A stretch of DNA of 64,000 nucleotides. Source: Pedobacter roseus. GTDB taxonomy: Bacteria; Bacteroidota; Bacteroidia; Sphingobacteriales; Sphingobacteriaceae. The translations under genes were made by a program, and so were the position numbers. A model generated the notes under the pieces. It saw nothing but the letters and a program-made list of their open reading frames with translations. It did not search any database and was not told the origin of the DNA. Shown here one piece after another: positions 53,069 through 62,245 of the stretch (positions are counted from its first letter, which is position 1; each line of letters starts with the position of its first letter). The stretch is taken from the NCBI RefSeq assembly GCF_014395225.1, contig NZ_CP060723.1:2852001-2916000 (forward strand), read 5' to 3'.

Positions 53069-53621
53069 AATAACATTTGTCTTTTAGTGATAATAAAACA
53101 CGTTTTTTTGCCCGGTGGTACTGCGTCCTCACCGTACTGGCCGAAAGTCCGAGCATTACCGCAATTTCTTCATGTGTCATTTTTTCAAAAACATACAGGT
53201 TTAAAATCGTCTTATAACCTGATGAAAGGTCTTCGATGCTTTTTTTCACATCCTCTACCCTGCAATCAAAAATCTCCATATCATCGCTATCGTTTCCTCC
53301 CGCATCTTCCACATCCATGTCACCAAGATCAGAAAACATTATTTTTCTTTTCCTTAAATGGGAAATAGAGCGGTTAATGGCCATCCGCCGTACCCAGGCC
53401 TCGAAACTGAGCACCCCTTTTAATTTGCTTATATCGCTGAACACGGTACAAAAAATATCCTGCAGGATGTCCTCTGCCTCCCCCGTATGACTCACAATCC
53501 GGCTGATCGAGTTATAGATATTTCTGGCATACCGGTTATAAAGTCCGGTATAGCCTGCATCACTGCCCTCAAGGCAGAGTACAATTAATTCCTGATCGGT
53601 TATCTGTTCAGCAGTGCGCAA
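53061..53621 (-). CDS. ECF-type RNA polymerase sigma factor
   Basis: 186 residues. Region 2 (about 20-90) shows YTGLYNRYARNIYNSISRIVSHTGEAEDILQDIFCTVFSDI and SFEAWVRRMAINRSISHLRKRK; region 4 (about 125-180) shows DLSSGYKTILNLYVFEKMTHEEIAVMLGLSASTVRTQYHRAKKRVLLSL. An acidic linker (DMDVEDAGGNDSDDMEIFD) joins them. It directs RNA polymerase to its own regulon, probably including the operon it heads: HEAT-repeat protein and two DUF4097-like proteins. Confidence 0.95.
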   Translation of the reverse strand: MRTAEQITDQELIVLCLEGSDAGYTGLYNRYARNIYNSISRIVSHTGEAEDILQDIFCTVFSDISKLKGVLSFEAWVRRMAINRSISHLRKRKIMFSDLGDMDVEDAGGNDSDDMEIFDCRVEDVKKSIEDLSSGYKTILNLYVFEKMTHEEIAVMLGLSASTVRTQYHRAKKRVLLSLKDKCYYE

Positions 53622-53942
53622 TGTTGAGCTTTTAATTTATCTTTCTAATACGTTTCTATTCTCTAGTCGCAGCATGTACAATAGTGTTGCATCCTTTTTC
53701 CAAAAAAATCTAAAAAAAATAAAAATGAAGTAAATCTAATCAAACAAATAGTCAAAAAATCACGTTTAAGCCTATTAAATAGCTAATTATGAAATATTGT
53801 TATCCAGTACGATAACTTCTTAAAATATTTATTTTTAGCGCATTCATCTGTTAATGGAAATAATTGCCATTCACGGATTAGTTTTTTTGAAAATCAGCTT
53901 TTAAAAGTAATTTAGTGTTGAGATTAATTCCCTTCCAATAAT
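53622..53942. promoter_or_regulatory. Divergent intergenic region between the sigma-factor and PAS-kinase genes
   Basis: AT-rich and without repeats. For the kinase gene, TTTG (53886-53889) and TAATTTAG (53908-53915, one mismatch to TAnnTTTG) are 18 bases apart and 28 bases before the ATG, a plausible promoter. A candidate for the sigma-factor promoter was not found. Confidence 0.35.
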
Positions 53943-55418
53943 ATGAACAGTGCAACTGAAGATAAGTATGTCAGTAAAAAAGCAATAGCTGCAAACGAAG
54001 AACGTTTTAGGGCGCTAATAACGGCCATTTCTGATATCGTGTATATTATGAGTGCCGATTGGCGCGAGATGAAACAATTGGAAGGAAGGGATTTTCTAGC
54101 CGACACCAACGAACCGTTGGCAGACTGGATCGCTAAATACATCCATCCGCTTGATCATGATCAGGTTAAAACAGCTGTTGAAGAAGCAAGAAGAGACAAT
54201 AAAATTTTTCAGCTCGAACACCGGGTGCTCCGGGCCGATGGCAGCATTGGCTGGACACTATCGCGCGCGGTACCGATTCTGGATCATAAAGGAAATGTGC
54301 GCGAGTGGTTTGGTGCCGCCAGCGACATTACCGAAACCAAGCGTGCCGAAGAGGCGCTTAAACTGGCTAAGAAACGTACCGACCAGCAAAAACGGGTTTA
54401 TGAAACCATTGCAAACAGCACGCCCGACCTGATGTATGTTTTTGATCTTCAATATAATTTTATTTATGCTAACGAGGCGCTCCTTTCGATGTGGGGCAAA
54501 AGCTGGGATGATGCCATTGGAAAAGGTCTGCTCCAAAATGGATATGAACCCTGGCATGCCGAAATGCACGAGCGGGAGATAGATCATGTGCGTACCACTA
54601 AAACAGCCATTCGCGGTGAAGTTTCCTTTCCTCATGCAGTACTTGGAAAACGGGTTTACGACTATATTTTCACTCCGATACTGAATGATAAAGGCGAAGT
54701 TGAAGCCGTAGCAGGTACTACCCGCGACATTACCGAAATCAAACAAAATGAGCAGCGTAAAAATGATTTTATCGGCATGGTAAGTCACGAACTTAAAACA
54801 CCGCTCACCTCTTTAACCGCTTATCTCCAATTAATGGAAAAAAGCAATCCGGCTCAAGAAGACCCAATGACAAAAAAGATATTGGGACAATCGATTAAAC
54901 AGAGCCGCCGGATGACAAACATGATCAACGGCTTTTTAAATCTTGCGCGATTGGAATCGGGAAAAATGTTTATCGAGAAAGAGCCTTTTGATTTTGCCAC
55001 ATTTTTACAGGAAATTGCAGAAGAAACCCGGATGCTGTACAGCCAGCACCGCTTTGTATTTCCCGAATCAGCACCTGTAAACATTAATGGTGATATGGGT
55101 AAGCTGGCACAGGTAATTAATAACCTGATTGGTAATGCCGTAAAATATTCGAACCTGGGCAGTCAGGTTAGGATATCGACAATAATTGAAGGCGATCAGC
55201 TAAAAATTAGTGTTAGCGATGAAGGTACAGGTATTCCACAGGAAGAAATTTCAAAACTTTTTGACCGATTCTACCGCGGACAGAACAATAACCTCATTGC
55301 AGGTTTTGGTATAGGCCTATATGTTTGCCGCGAAATTATTGAAAGGCATGGTGGAAAAATCTGGGTTGAGCAAAGCACTGACCAGGGAAGTACTTTTTGT
55401 TTTACGCTACCTGTTTAG
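53943..55418 (+). CDS. Cytoplasmic PAS-domain sensor histidine kinase
   Basis: 491 residues without membrane segment or signal peptide. Two PAS domains: about 18-135 (EERFRALITAISDIVYIMSADWREM, ending EWFGAASDITETKRAEEAL) and about 145-265 (TIANSTPDLMYVFDLQYNFIYANEALLSMWGKSW, ending GTTRDITEIKQNEQ). HisKA with His282 in FIGMVSHELKTPLT and HATPase with NLIGNAVKYSNLGS, DEGTGIP and GFGIGLYVCREIIERHGG follow. No response regulator is adjacent, so it is an orphan kinase sensing a cytoplasmic cue. Confidence 0.94.
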   Translation: MNSATEDKYVSKKAIAANEERFRALITAISDIVYIMSADWREMKQLEGRDFLADTNEPLADWIAKYIHPLDHDQVKTAVEEARRDNKIFQLEHRVLRADGSIGWTLSRAVPILDHKGNVREWFGAASDITETKRAEEALKLAKKRTDQQKRVYETIANSTPDLMYVFDLQYNFIYANEALLSMWGKSWDDAIGKGLLQNGYEPWHAEMHEREIDHVRTTKTAIRGEVSFPHAVLGKRVYDYIFTPILNDKGEVEAVAGTTRDITEIKQNEQRKNDFIGMVSHELKTPLTSLTAYLQLMEKSNPAQEDPMTKKILGQSIKQSRRMTNMINGFLNLARLESGKMFIEKEPFDFATFLQEIAEETRMLYSQHRFVFPESAPVNINGDMGKLAQVINNLIGNAVKYSNLGSQVRISTIIEGDQLKISVSDEGTGIPQEEISKLFDRFYRGQNNNLIAGFGIGLYVCREIIERHGGKIWVEQSTDQGSTFCFTLPV

Positions 55419-55719
55419 TTTTGGTCTGGAGTCTTCAGTTTTGAGTCCTGAGTCTATTATACGATTAATAAATAAAGTCGATTTTTCACACGAAATGCCA
55501 CCCTGAGCGGAGTTGAAGTGCATTTTAGCTTTAGGTTTATAGCAATAGCCTTAAGTTTCCCGCCTGCGCGGGAGTGACGACCTATCTTACTAAAATCTGT
55601 CTATGAACATCAACCAATTTAGTCGATTAACCAATTTAAACGATTAACCGCTTAACCAAACAATCAACTATTGACCAATCAAAGCTTTTTATTATGTTTA
55701 CCGTAACATTTTAGAAACA
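55419..55719. repeat. Intergenic region with phrase repeats and a palindrome
   Basis: 55422-55455 is the tctggagtcttcag/gagtcctgagtc type and 55617-55660 the agtcgattaaccaatttaaacgattaacc type. Between them, 55500-55580 carries parts of the dispersed families (ccctgagcggagttgaag, and cccgcctgcgcgggagtgacga with the palindrome CCCGC..GCGGG). No gene is visible. Confidence 0.6.
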
Positions 55720-56289
55720 ATGACACTCAAAAAAATACTCTTTGGCAATTTATTGCTCATTCTTCCCTTTCTTTCCTTTGCACAAGACAAAACCAACACC
55801 GGAACATTTTCGGTTTCGCCTGCTTTTGAGCTGTTGAGGTCTACCCATAGTAATCTTTTTTATGCTCCTTCGTTAAAAGTAAATTACTTGTTTTCCAATG
55901 GTTTGGAGCCTGGTTTTGGGATTGAATATGCCACCACCCCTATCCATCACGATAATGGTTACGTATTGTACAAATTAAAGTTTTTGCCCATATACGGTAA
56001 CTTAAAATATAACTTTAAAACCACCAAAAAAATCAGGCCTTATGTAGAAACTTCGCTGGGTATTTCTTTTAATAAATACGACATTGCTGAAGATCCTACA
56101 CCTGATATTAAAAGTAAGGTAAGCGAAGAAGGTTTTTACGTATATACCGGTTTAGGCGCTAAATACAGTATTACGCCTAAATTAAATACTTTTTTGGCAG
56201 TTGGATTAAAAGGTTACAAAATGAGTACGAATGATCTGGATATCAATCCGCATGGACTCTCATTTATGCTGGGTTTTACATTTTTATAA
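55720..56289 (+). CDS. Outer-membrane beta-barrel protein (porin family)
   Basis: 189 residues with signal peptide (LLLILPFLSFAQDK). Alternating strands with turn residues (YAPSLKVNYLFSNGLEPGFGIEYAT, GNLKYNFKTTKKIRPYVETSLGISFN, GLGAKYSITPKLNTFLAVGLKGYK) and the C-terminal GLSFMLGFTFL with terminal aromatic/Leu are those of a small eight-stranded barrel. It is the first of three closely spaced genes with the two VirJ-like hydrolases (2 bases to the next), so it probably works in the same envelope process. Confidence 0.88.
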   Translation: MTLKKILFGNLLLILPFLSFAQDKTNTGTFSVSPAFELLRSTHSNLFYAPSLKVNYLFSNGLEPGFGIEYATTPIHHDNGYVLYKLKFLPIYGNLKYNFKTTKKIRPYVETSLGISFNKYDIAEDPTPDIKSKVSEEGFYVYTGLGAKYSITPKLNTFLAVGLKGYKMSTNDLDINPHGLSFMLGFTFL

Positions 56290-56291
56290 AG

Positions 56292-56999
56292 ATGAGAAAA
56301 ATAGGTTTTTTACTTTTATTGGTAAGCACTTTAAGTGGTTGTGCTTTGTTTAAGCGCGCCAGGGTGCACGAAAACAATGCCATTGAAGGTAAAGAATTTA
56401 ATCTTCCTGTTTTTTTATATCCAGCTAAAGATACGCAGGCAAAAAAACTGCTTATTTTCCTGTCAGGCGATGGCGGCTGGATAAAATTTGAAGATGAGCT
56501 CTCTTTAAAGTTTGCCGAAAACGGCTTTTATACTATCGGGATAAATTCGCGGGATTATTTCTGGGAACAGAAAACACCAGAACAGACCGAGCGTGATGTT
56601 GTTCAACTGATCCGCAAATACGCTTTTAAGTATAAAACCCGCCAGATTTATTTATGTGGTTATTCTTTTGGCGCCGACGTAATACCATTTATTTACAGCA
56701 GACTCCCTTACCGTGCCAAAAGGCATGTTAAAGCTTTACAAATGCTTTCGCCTTATGCTACCAGTGCTTTTAAAGTGCGTTTTGGTGACCTTGCCAATCT
56801 CTCGGGCGATAATTATCCCTATAAGGTAGATCTCGAAATAAAAAAAATAAACATTCCCATATTCTGTTTTTATGGAGAAGAGGAAACCGATAAACCTCTA
56901 AAAAATATCAATCAAAAAAATGTGGTCATCGATAGTATTCCCGGTAGCCACCGTTACCAAACGGCTGCTTACAATAAAATAGTAGCCGTATTGAAATAA
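56292..56999 (+). CDS. VirJ/AcvB-family lipoprotein hydrolase, probable aminoacyl-phosphatidylglycerol hydrolase
   Basis: 235 residues with lipobox TLSGCALF (Cys17). Alpha/beta-hydrolase of the VirJ type: LLIFLSGDGGWIKFEDELSLKFAENGFYTIGINSRDYFWEQKTPEQTERDVVQLI, nucleophile Ser125 in CGYSFGADV, Asp in the acid strand (YGEEETDKP) and His in IPGSHRY near the end. AcvB/VirJ and AtvA of Agrobacterium and Rhizobium cleave lysyl-phosphatidylglycerol in the periplasm. The neighbouring MprF-type gene supports the same role here. A paralogue follows after 7 bases. Confidence 0.85.
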   Translation: MRKIGFLLLLVSTLSGCALFKRARVHENNAIEGKEFNLPVFLYPAKDTQAKKLLIFLSGDGGWIKFEDELSLKFAENGFYTIGINSRDYFWEQKTPEQTERDVVQLIRKYAFKYKTRQIYLCGYSFGADVIPFIYSRLPYRAKRHVKALQMLSPYATSAFKVRFGDLANLSGDNYPYKVDLEIKKINIPIFCFYGEEETDKPLKNINQKNVVIDSIPGSHRYQTAAYNKIVAVLK

Positions 57000-57006
57000 A
57001 TATCAA

Positions 57007-57681
57007 ATGATTTATAGAATTTCCATTGCTTACACCTTATTGTTTTGTGCACTTTTTACCCGGGCGCAGGATACATCAAAACTCCCCTTAACAGCAAAAG
57101 CAAAACCAACGGCAAAAAGCATTATTTTTTACCTTAGCGGCGATGGTGGCATGAACAGTTTTTCGCAAGACCTTGTACAATCGCTCCATGATAAAAACTA
57201 TGCAGTGGTTGCTTTAGACAGCAGAAAGTATTTCTGGGATCAAAAAACACCCGATAAATTGGCGCAAGACCTGAATGCCGTAATAGAATCTTACTTAAAA
57301 AACTGGGATAAAGATGAATTTTCGATTCTGGGTTATTCTTTCGGTGCTGATGCTGCCTTGTTTTTAATACCACGTTTAGCAAAGGACATACAGCCTAAAT
57401 TGAAATCCACCATTTTGCTTTCTCCGTCAAATTCAACTGATTTTGTGATCCACATATCCGATATGATGGGTTTCGGCAGTAAAAATGCCAAATACAAGGT
57501 TTTGCCCGAAATCAATAAAATCAGCGGAAAACTCTTGTTTATTTTTGGTGAAGATGAAGACAGTGATGTCTACAAAGCCATTCCGGATAAGAAAAACATC
57601 ACCAAAAGCCTGATACCCGGATCGCACAAATTTAATAACGATACCAAAAAAGTAGTTGCTGCCATCCAAAACGGCCTATAG
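57007..57681 (+). CDS. Second VirJ/AcvB-family hydrolase
   Basis: 224 residues with a cleavable signal peptide (LLFCALFTRAQD) instead of a lipobox. The core repeats that of the preceding gene: IIFYLSGDGGMNSFSQDLVQSLHDKNYAVVALDSRKYFWDQKTPDKLAQDLN, Ser111 in LGYSFGADA, FGEDEDSD and IPGSHKFNN with the catalytic His. It is a tandem duplicate that has diverged in anchoring, one lipid-anchored and one soluble in the periplasm. Its stop codon directly abuts the stop codon of the converging MprF-type gene (57681/57682), with no room for a terminator. Confidence 0.85.
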   Translation: MIYRISIAYTLLFCALFTRAQDTSKLPLTAKAKPTAKSIIFYLSGDGGMNSFSQDLVQSLHDKNYAVVALDSRKYFWDQKTPDKLAQDLNAVIESYLKNWDKDEFSILGYSFGADAALFLIPRLAKDIQPKLKSTILLSPSNSTDFVIHISDMMGFGSKNAKYKVLPEINKISGKLLFIFGEDEDSDVYKAIPDKKNITKSLIPGSHKFNNDTKKVVAAIQNGL

Positions 57682-60270
57682 TTAACTGCCTTCCGAAATC
57701 CGTTTTAAGGCATTTGGCACCTGTAACAGATGGTAATGATGGCTGTATATCAGGTATTTTTTATTCCATGATGGGTAGAATTTTTCTTTATATTTCCTCA
57801 AGCCTTTAAACTGTGCAAAAGCCTTCAGGTTATCGTAAGCATATTTAATCGTTTTTTGCGTAAAATCTTCGCCATTTATTCCCGATAACGGCGCCAGGCC
57901 CATGTTTACACTTTTAAAACCTTCTTCTTTAAGGTATAAAAATGTTTTGGCCAGCAGCATATCCAACACGCCGTTTGGTGCGTCGGTCTCTTTTCTGATG
58001 AGGTCGTAAGTGGCCTCTCCCGGTGCATAATCAGGTACAAGGTTTAAGAAAGCATAAACTTTTTCTTCTGCATCTTCAATGGTCAAAATGGTTTGGTTTT
58101 TCAATATCGTTTTATCAAAAACACCTTGCGTAAAAGCCACTTCCTTCTGGTTTAAATCCCTCAGCCAGTTATCCGAAACAGTTTGAAGTTTTTGGAGCAA
58201 TCCTTCTTTCTGTAGTCCTTTGTACACCTTAAAAATAAATCCTTCACTACTCAATCTATTGATGGCGCTCCGGGTGGTTTTCATTTTACCGCCATCGATA
58301 GTAAAGGAAGTAAGATCTAAAACAGCCTCCTCACCTATCGGAATAAACTTTTTACCGATTGATTTATATAAACATAACGATTCGTGGGGTACCCTATAGT
58401 AAGCCGCTATAAATCCGGTCTCCTTACACCTTTCCTCAAATTTTTTGATCATGGCAATTTTTTCCTCTGCATTGTCTGCAACAGGATCTTCCAGTACAAG
58501 GGCAAAATGCCGGGTAATCTTAAAACTGATAAATGCGGTACGGCTCTCGTTAAAATAGATAAACTTATCAGGATAGGTTTTAAAATAATCGAGTGCCGAA
58601 TTTCCTTTCTCACTTAACAAAGTATCTGCCTCAACAAAATCTTCAGGACTGTTATAAGGTTTAAAAAAGTATGGTTTTAGCAAACTAAAAATGATAAAAA
58701 GAATTACTAAACCACTGGCCGCATAAATCGACTGCTCGAAATGGGTGCCAAATTTGGTAAGCGGGTTAAGCGCTTTATCATCAATAAAGAAAATTACCTT
58801 TAAAACGGCTTTTACCGAATCAACAAATTTGAATTCTACCCCAAAATGCCTTTTTTCCATAAAATAGAAACCAAGCACACCGTAGGCAAACACTGCTGCA
58901 ATGGCGTATAAAAATACCCAGTAACTCACCCTTACAAATTTTGGATGCGGTTTAAGTTTATAATTATCGCGGGTATAAAACAGCGTCGATCCTGCAATTA
59001 AAGCCAATATGGCCTCTTCATAATCGGCAGCCTTTAATAAGTGGCCAAGGATGGAAAACAAGGTAAGAGACAAAGCCACATACCAGGCGCGTTTCGATCC
59101 CTGTAGCAAAAATATACTCACCATCACCAGTATGAGCCCAAAAATTAGCACCAGCGCATTACTGGTTACAATCAAGTCTTCAGGCAAGATGTCCCTTACC
59201 AGTCTAAGCCTGGTTGGGATGGACGGGGTTATCGAAGAAATGATATTCACCACGCCCAAAATCAAAATGATAAAGGCAGGCAGTACACGTAAGATAATGC
59301 TATCCTTTTTGAGTATAAAACTGATGATGCCGCCAATTAAAGGTAACCAGAATTCGAAAAAGCGGAACATTAGCGTGATGGTTGCCGCAGCAATAAGCGG
59401 AAAACCAAACTGCCCGAGTATAAAAGTAAGCGAGACCTCAATGGTCCCTAATCCTCTTAAAAACGGTGAGGCAATAAGCAAAATCACCATAACAATGTAA
59501 CCTACAATCGCAGCTGGTAAACTGGCCTGAAAACCTAGCGCCAGCATACAGATGTATAAATGCAGGATGCCGATAAACTCAATGATGATAGAAACCAGCA
59601 GCGTTAACCAAAACTGTTTCCTGTTGATGTGTTCTTCGATCATATCATCGAAAACGGTAACCAATGAAGGCCTGATCTTCGAAATGTACTGATAAGCCCA
59701 GCCTTTTTTCGAAATGGAATAAATGGTGACAAAAAGAAATGCGGTTAAAAGCAACAGGAATATAAAACTGATGATTTCTACCCGTCCTAATCGGGTAGAT
59801 AATAGCGCGATACCCAATACCGGAATGGCCACCACTACAACGGAAAGAATACCGCAAAATGCAAATAAGGTGGATGATAAGTGGATTTTGGATTTTGAAA
59901 TCCCTTTCTCTTCAATTTCCCTTGTAAAAAATATAAGCGACGAAAAACCTCCGGCAGGCAAAAAAACACTGATGAGGTTACGCTTTAAAAAAAGTTTTAT
60001 GGCATTGCCTAGCGAAATATGAACATTAAGGGCTTTAAAACTGTGTACATACATCTGCCCTTGTGCTAAAATGTAAACACCGGTAAGCAAAATACCCAAT
60101 ACCACATATAGCGGCACGGCAGTATCCAGTTGCCTGGTAATCTGTATCACTTCTACATGCTGGTTCCGGATAAAGAATACAGCCATACCGAGCATGAAAA
60201 CAGCAAGGAAAAATTGCCAGAAAAATTTATTGTAGACCAGGTTGGAAAGAAAAGACTTTGCTTTATGCAT
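57682..60270 (-). CDS. mprF: MprF-type phosphatidylglycerol aminoacyltransferase/flippase
   Basis: 862 residues from the ATG at 60268-60270 (MHKAKSFLSNLVYNKFFWQFFLAVFMLG); a start 13 codons upstream is open but less likely. The N-terminal two thirds hold about 14 membrane segments (flippase part; LPAGGFSSLIFFTREIEEKGISK and SPFLRGLGTIEVSLTFILGQFGFP are family motifs). The C-terminal DUF2156 GNAT-like domain (about 555-860) has FKITRHFALVLEDPV, CLYKSIGKKFIPIGEEAVLDL, RSAINRL and MGLAPLSGI. It adds an amino acid (usually lysine) from its tRNA to phosphatidylglycerol and turns the lipid to the outer leaflet, lowering sensitivity to cationic peptides. Convergent with two hydrolases of the same lipid type. 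Confidence 0.9.
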   Translation of the reverse strand: MHKAKSFLSNLVYNKFFWQFFLAVFMLGMAVFFIRNQHVEVIQITRQLDTAVPLYVVLGILLTGVYILAQGQMYVHSFKALNVHISLGNAIKLFLKRNLISVFLPAGGFSSLIFFTREIEEKGISKSKIHLSSTLFAFCGILSVVVVAIPVLGIALLSTRLGRVEIISFIFLLLLTAFLFVTIYSISKKGWAYQYISKIRPSLVTVFDDMIEEHINRKQFWLTLLVSIIIEFIGILHLYICMLALGFQASLPAAIVGYIVMVILLIASPFLRGLGTIEVSLTFILGQFGFPLIAAATITLMFRFFEFWLPLIGGIISFILKKDSIILRVLPAFIILILGVVNIISSITPSIPTRLRLVRDILPEDLIVTSNALVLIFGLILVMVSIFLLQGSKRAWYVALSLTLFSILGHLLKAADYEEAILALIAGSTLFYTRDNYKLKPHPKFVRVSYWVFLYAIAAVFAYGVLGFYFMEKRHFGVEFKFVDSVKAVLKVIFFIDDKALNPLTKFGTHFEQSIYAASGLVILFIIFSLLKPYFFKPYNSPEDFVEADTLLSEKGNSALDYFKTYPDKFIYFNESRTAFISFKITRHFALVLEDPVADNAEEKIAMIKKFEERCKETGFIAAYYRVPHESLCLYKSIGKKFIPIGEEAVLDLTSFTIDGGKMKTTRSAINRLSSEGFIFKVYKGLQKEGLLQKLQTVSDNWLRDLNQKEVAFTQGVFDKTILKNQTILTIEDAEEKVYAFLNLVPDYAPGEATYDLIRKETDAPNGVLDMLLAKTFLYLKEEGFKSVNMGLAPLSGINGEDFTQKTIKYAYDNLKAFAQFKGLRKYKEKFYPSWNKKYLIYSHHYHLLQVPNALKRISEGS

Positions 60271-60474
60271 AAAAATATAGCTGTTTACTATTCTATAACG
60301 AATAAGCAAAATGCCTGTTGTAAAAATTAATCAATAATTAGTTATGTCTAAAAATAGGAACATTTTAATGAATTAACAGACTAAGAAAAAAAATAAGTTA
60401 CAGAAAGCAATAAAACAGGTCTGTCTTCATTTACAGTTCATAAAAATCCTGAAATAATTTACTTTATTTGCGCC

Positions 60475-61605
60475 ATGAAAAAGATGCTGCTGTTGGCAAC
60501 GGGTCTACTTATCATGTTCCAGTGTCAGGCCCAGATCAAACTGATTAAGAAGTTGTTATCAAACGAGAAAGATACCACACGGAAATCAAGTTTTATGCCC
60601 ATTCCGGTGCTCGGTTACACGCAGGAAACCGGTTTTGAATTTGGAACAGGTGCCTTATTTTCTTTTTATGCCGACCGTAAAGATACCACCAACCGAAGCT
60701 CCAATTTTTCGGGTACAGCCTCCTACTCTACAAAAAAAACCTACAATTTCAGCATTTTGGGCGATGCCTGGAGCAAAGGCAATATTTACCATGCCATCGC
60801 CGAAATCCGATTCAGGAAAATGCCCTTTAATTTTTATGGGATTGGCAACCGAACTAAAAAAGCGGATGAAGATAAATTACAGCAACAACAGTTTAAGGTA
60901 AAACTCGACCTGGAACGAACCTTTATCAAGAATTTTTATTCAGGCGTTTCTTTAGGATATGAAAATTATATTTTTGATGATCGGTCACCTGATAAAATTT
61001 TTACCCAACGGCCCGAAATTCAAGGTAAAAGAGGCGGAAAAGTAATCTTTATAGGCCTTTCGCAAAGTTATGATACCCGAAACTCGAACAACTACCCTAC
61101 CAAAGGCTTTTTTGGCAGGCTTACCTATCAGTATGCACCCGACTTTTTTGGCGGTACAAATTTTACAGGGAGCCAGCTCGGGGCTAACGTACGCAACTTC
61201 TGGAACCTGGGCGAAAAATTTGTATTGGGTGCACAGGGTATTTATCAAGGCTTACAAAGCGAGCATTATCCTTTTTATATCCTTCCGCAATTGGGAAATG
61301 ACGAAATGATGCGTGGTTATTATTCGGGCAGGTACCGTGACCGTAATTTGCTGGCCATACAGAGCGAACTACGCTATAGATTTAACAACCGTTTTGGTGC
61401 AGTGCTGTTTGCAGGCACGGGCACCGTTTGGGGCCGTACCAGTTTCGCATTGAATAACTTTAAGCCTGATGTAGGTGCGGGTTTAAGGTACTTTTTCGAT
61501 CCGGCAAAAGGATTAAGCGTGCGCATGGATTACGGCATCGGTACAAAGGTAAAAAGCGAAGAAAGACAGAGCGGTTTTTATATCAGCCTTGGAGAAGCTT
61601 TTTAA
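60475..61605 (+). CDS. BamA/TamA-fold outer-membrane beta-barrel protein
   Basis: 376 residues with signal peptide (LLIMFQCQAQIK). No POTRA domains; a 16-strand-type surface-antigen barrel with VIFIGLSQSYDTRNSNNYPTKGFFGRLTYQYAPDF, LPQLGNDEMMRGYYSGRYRDRNLLAIQSELRYRF (the Omp85 loop-6 type RGYxxGRYRD motif) and DVGAGLRYFFDPAKGLSVRMDYGIG. Without POTRA it is unlikely to be the central assembly factor BamA. It is a single-gene unit divergent from the MprF-type gene. TTTATTTG 11 bases before the ATG is a one-mismatch -7 box. Confidence 0.88.
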   Translation: MKKMLLLATGLLIMFQCQAQIKLIKKLLSNEKDTTRKSSFMPIPVLGYTQETGFEFGTGALFSFYADRKDTTNRSSNFSGTASYSTKKTYNFSILGDAWSKGNIYHAIAEIRFRKMPFNFYGIGNRTKKADEDKLQQQQFKVKLDLERTFIKNFYSGVSLGYENYIFDDRSPDKIFTQRPEIQGKRGGKVIFIGLSQSYDTRNSNNYPTKGFFGRLTYQYAPDFFGGTNFTGSQLGANVRNFWNLGEKFVLGAQGIYQGLQSEHYPFYILPQLGNDEMMRGYYSGRYRDRNLLAIQSELRYRFNNRFGAVLFAGTGTVWGRTSFALNNFKPDVGAGLRYFFDPAKGLSVRMDYGIGTKVKSEERQSGFYISLGEAF

Positions 61606-61612
61606 AATAACA

Positions 61613-62245
61613 TTACAAAAACTCAGAAAAATCCATTTCTTCAAACTGCTGGCCACCATATTCGCCTTCAATGGCATAATCAAATTCCAGTTCAAAAGAG
61701 GTAATCCCGATATCATCGGGATCGTAAACGATTGGAAAAAACGGTCCTCCAGGTTCATCATGCAGTTCAAAATCACCCTGTAATATGCCGCAATGTTTGC
61801 AGGTATTTGCCCAATACGAAAATTGAATGGCTTTTGAAAAACTATATTTAAACTGTGGGTGAACTTTCTTTAAATATTCCATAGCAGGAAGATCTGCACT
61901 TTGGAGATAACTAAACAAGGTTGGATTTTCGCCCTTAACCCAGGCAACCTCACCACCATCAGGATCATCTTCGTCTACTTGTTCTAAATGATAGTAATTT
62001 ACGGCAGCCGGAGCCATTACCGGTGTTTTTTGTCCGCATTTCCAGCAGATCCTGGTGGCTTTAGCCAATAAATAAGGTTTCCTGACAATGCAATCTAAAC
62101 GCCCTGAAGGGATCCATTTTGCAAAACGATTGATATCTGCAATGTGATCGGGAATAACCCACTTTTTGATTTCAATAAGCCAGTAAGCCCCGAGCGCTTT
62201 GGCCTCGTCTTTATCAGCAAAGGGAACGTTTAGGATATAAGGCAT
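61613..62245 (-). CDS. DUF5710-domain protein with zinc-ribbon-like Cys pairs
   Basis: 210 residues, cytoplasmic. The N-terminal 50 residues (LNVPFADKDEAKALGAYWLIEIKKWVIPDHIADINRFAKWIP) are a DUF5710 domain, a small module common in primases, helicases and plasmid proteins. CWKCGQK (about 68-71) and CKHCG (about 155-158) could together bind one zinc. The C-terminus is acidic (YAIEGEYGGQQFEEMDFSEFL). I do not know the function. It converges on the barrel gene with 7 bases between. Confidence 0.8.
   Translation of the reverse strand: MPYILNVPFADKDEAKALGAYWLIEIKKWVIPDHIADINRFAKWIPSGRLDCIVRKPYLLAKATRICWKCGQKTPVMAPAAVNYYHLEQVDEDDPDGGEVAWVKGENPTLFSYLQSADLPAMEYLKKVHPQFKYSFSKAIQFSYWANTCKHCGILQGDFELHDEPGGPFFPIVYDPDDIGITSFELEFDYAIEGEYGGQQFEEMDFSEFL

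Noticed and set aside
53015..53368. 117-codon plus-strand frame
   Set aside because: It is antisense to the ECF sigma-factor gene and lacks any protein-family features.
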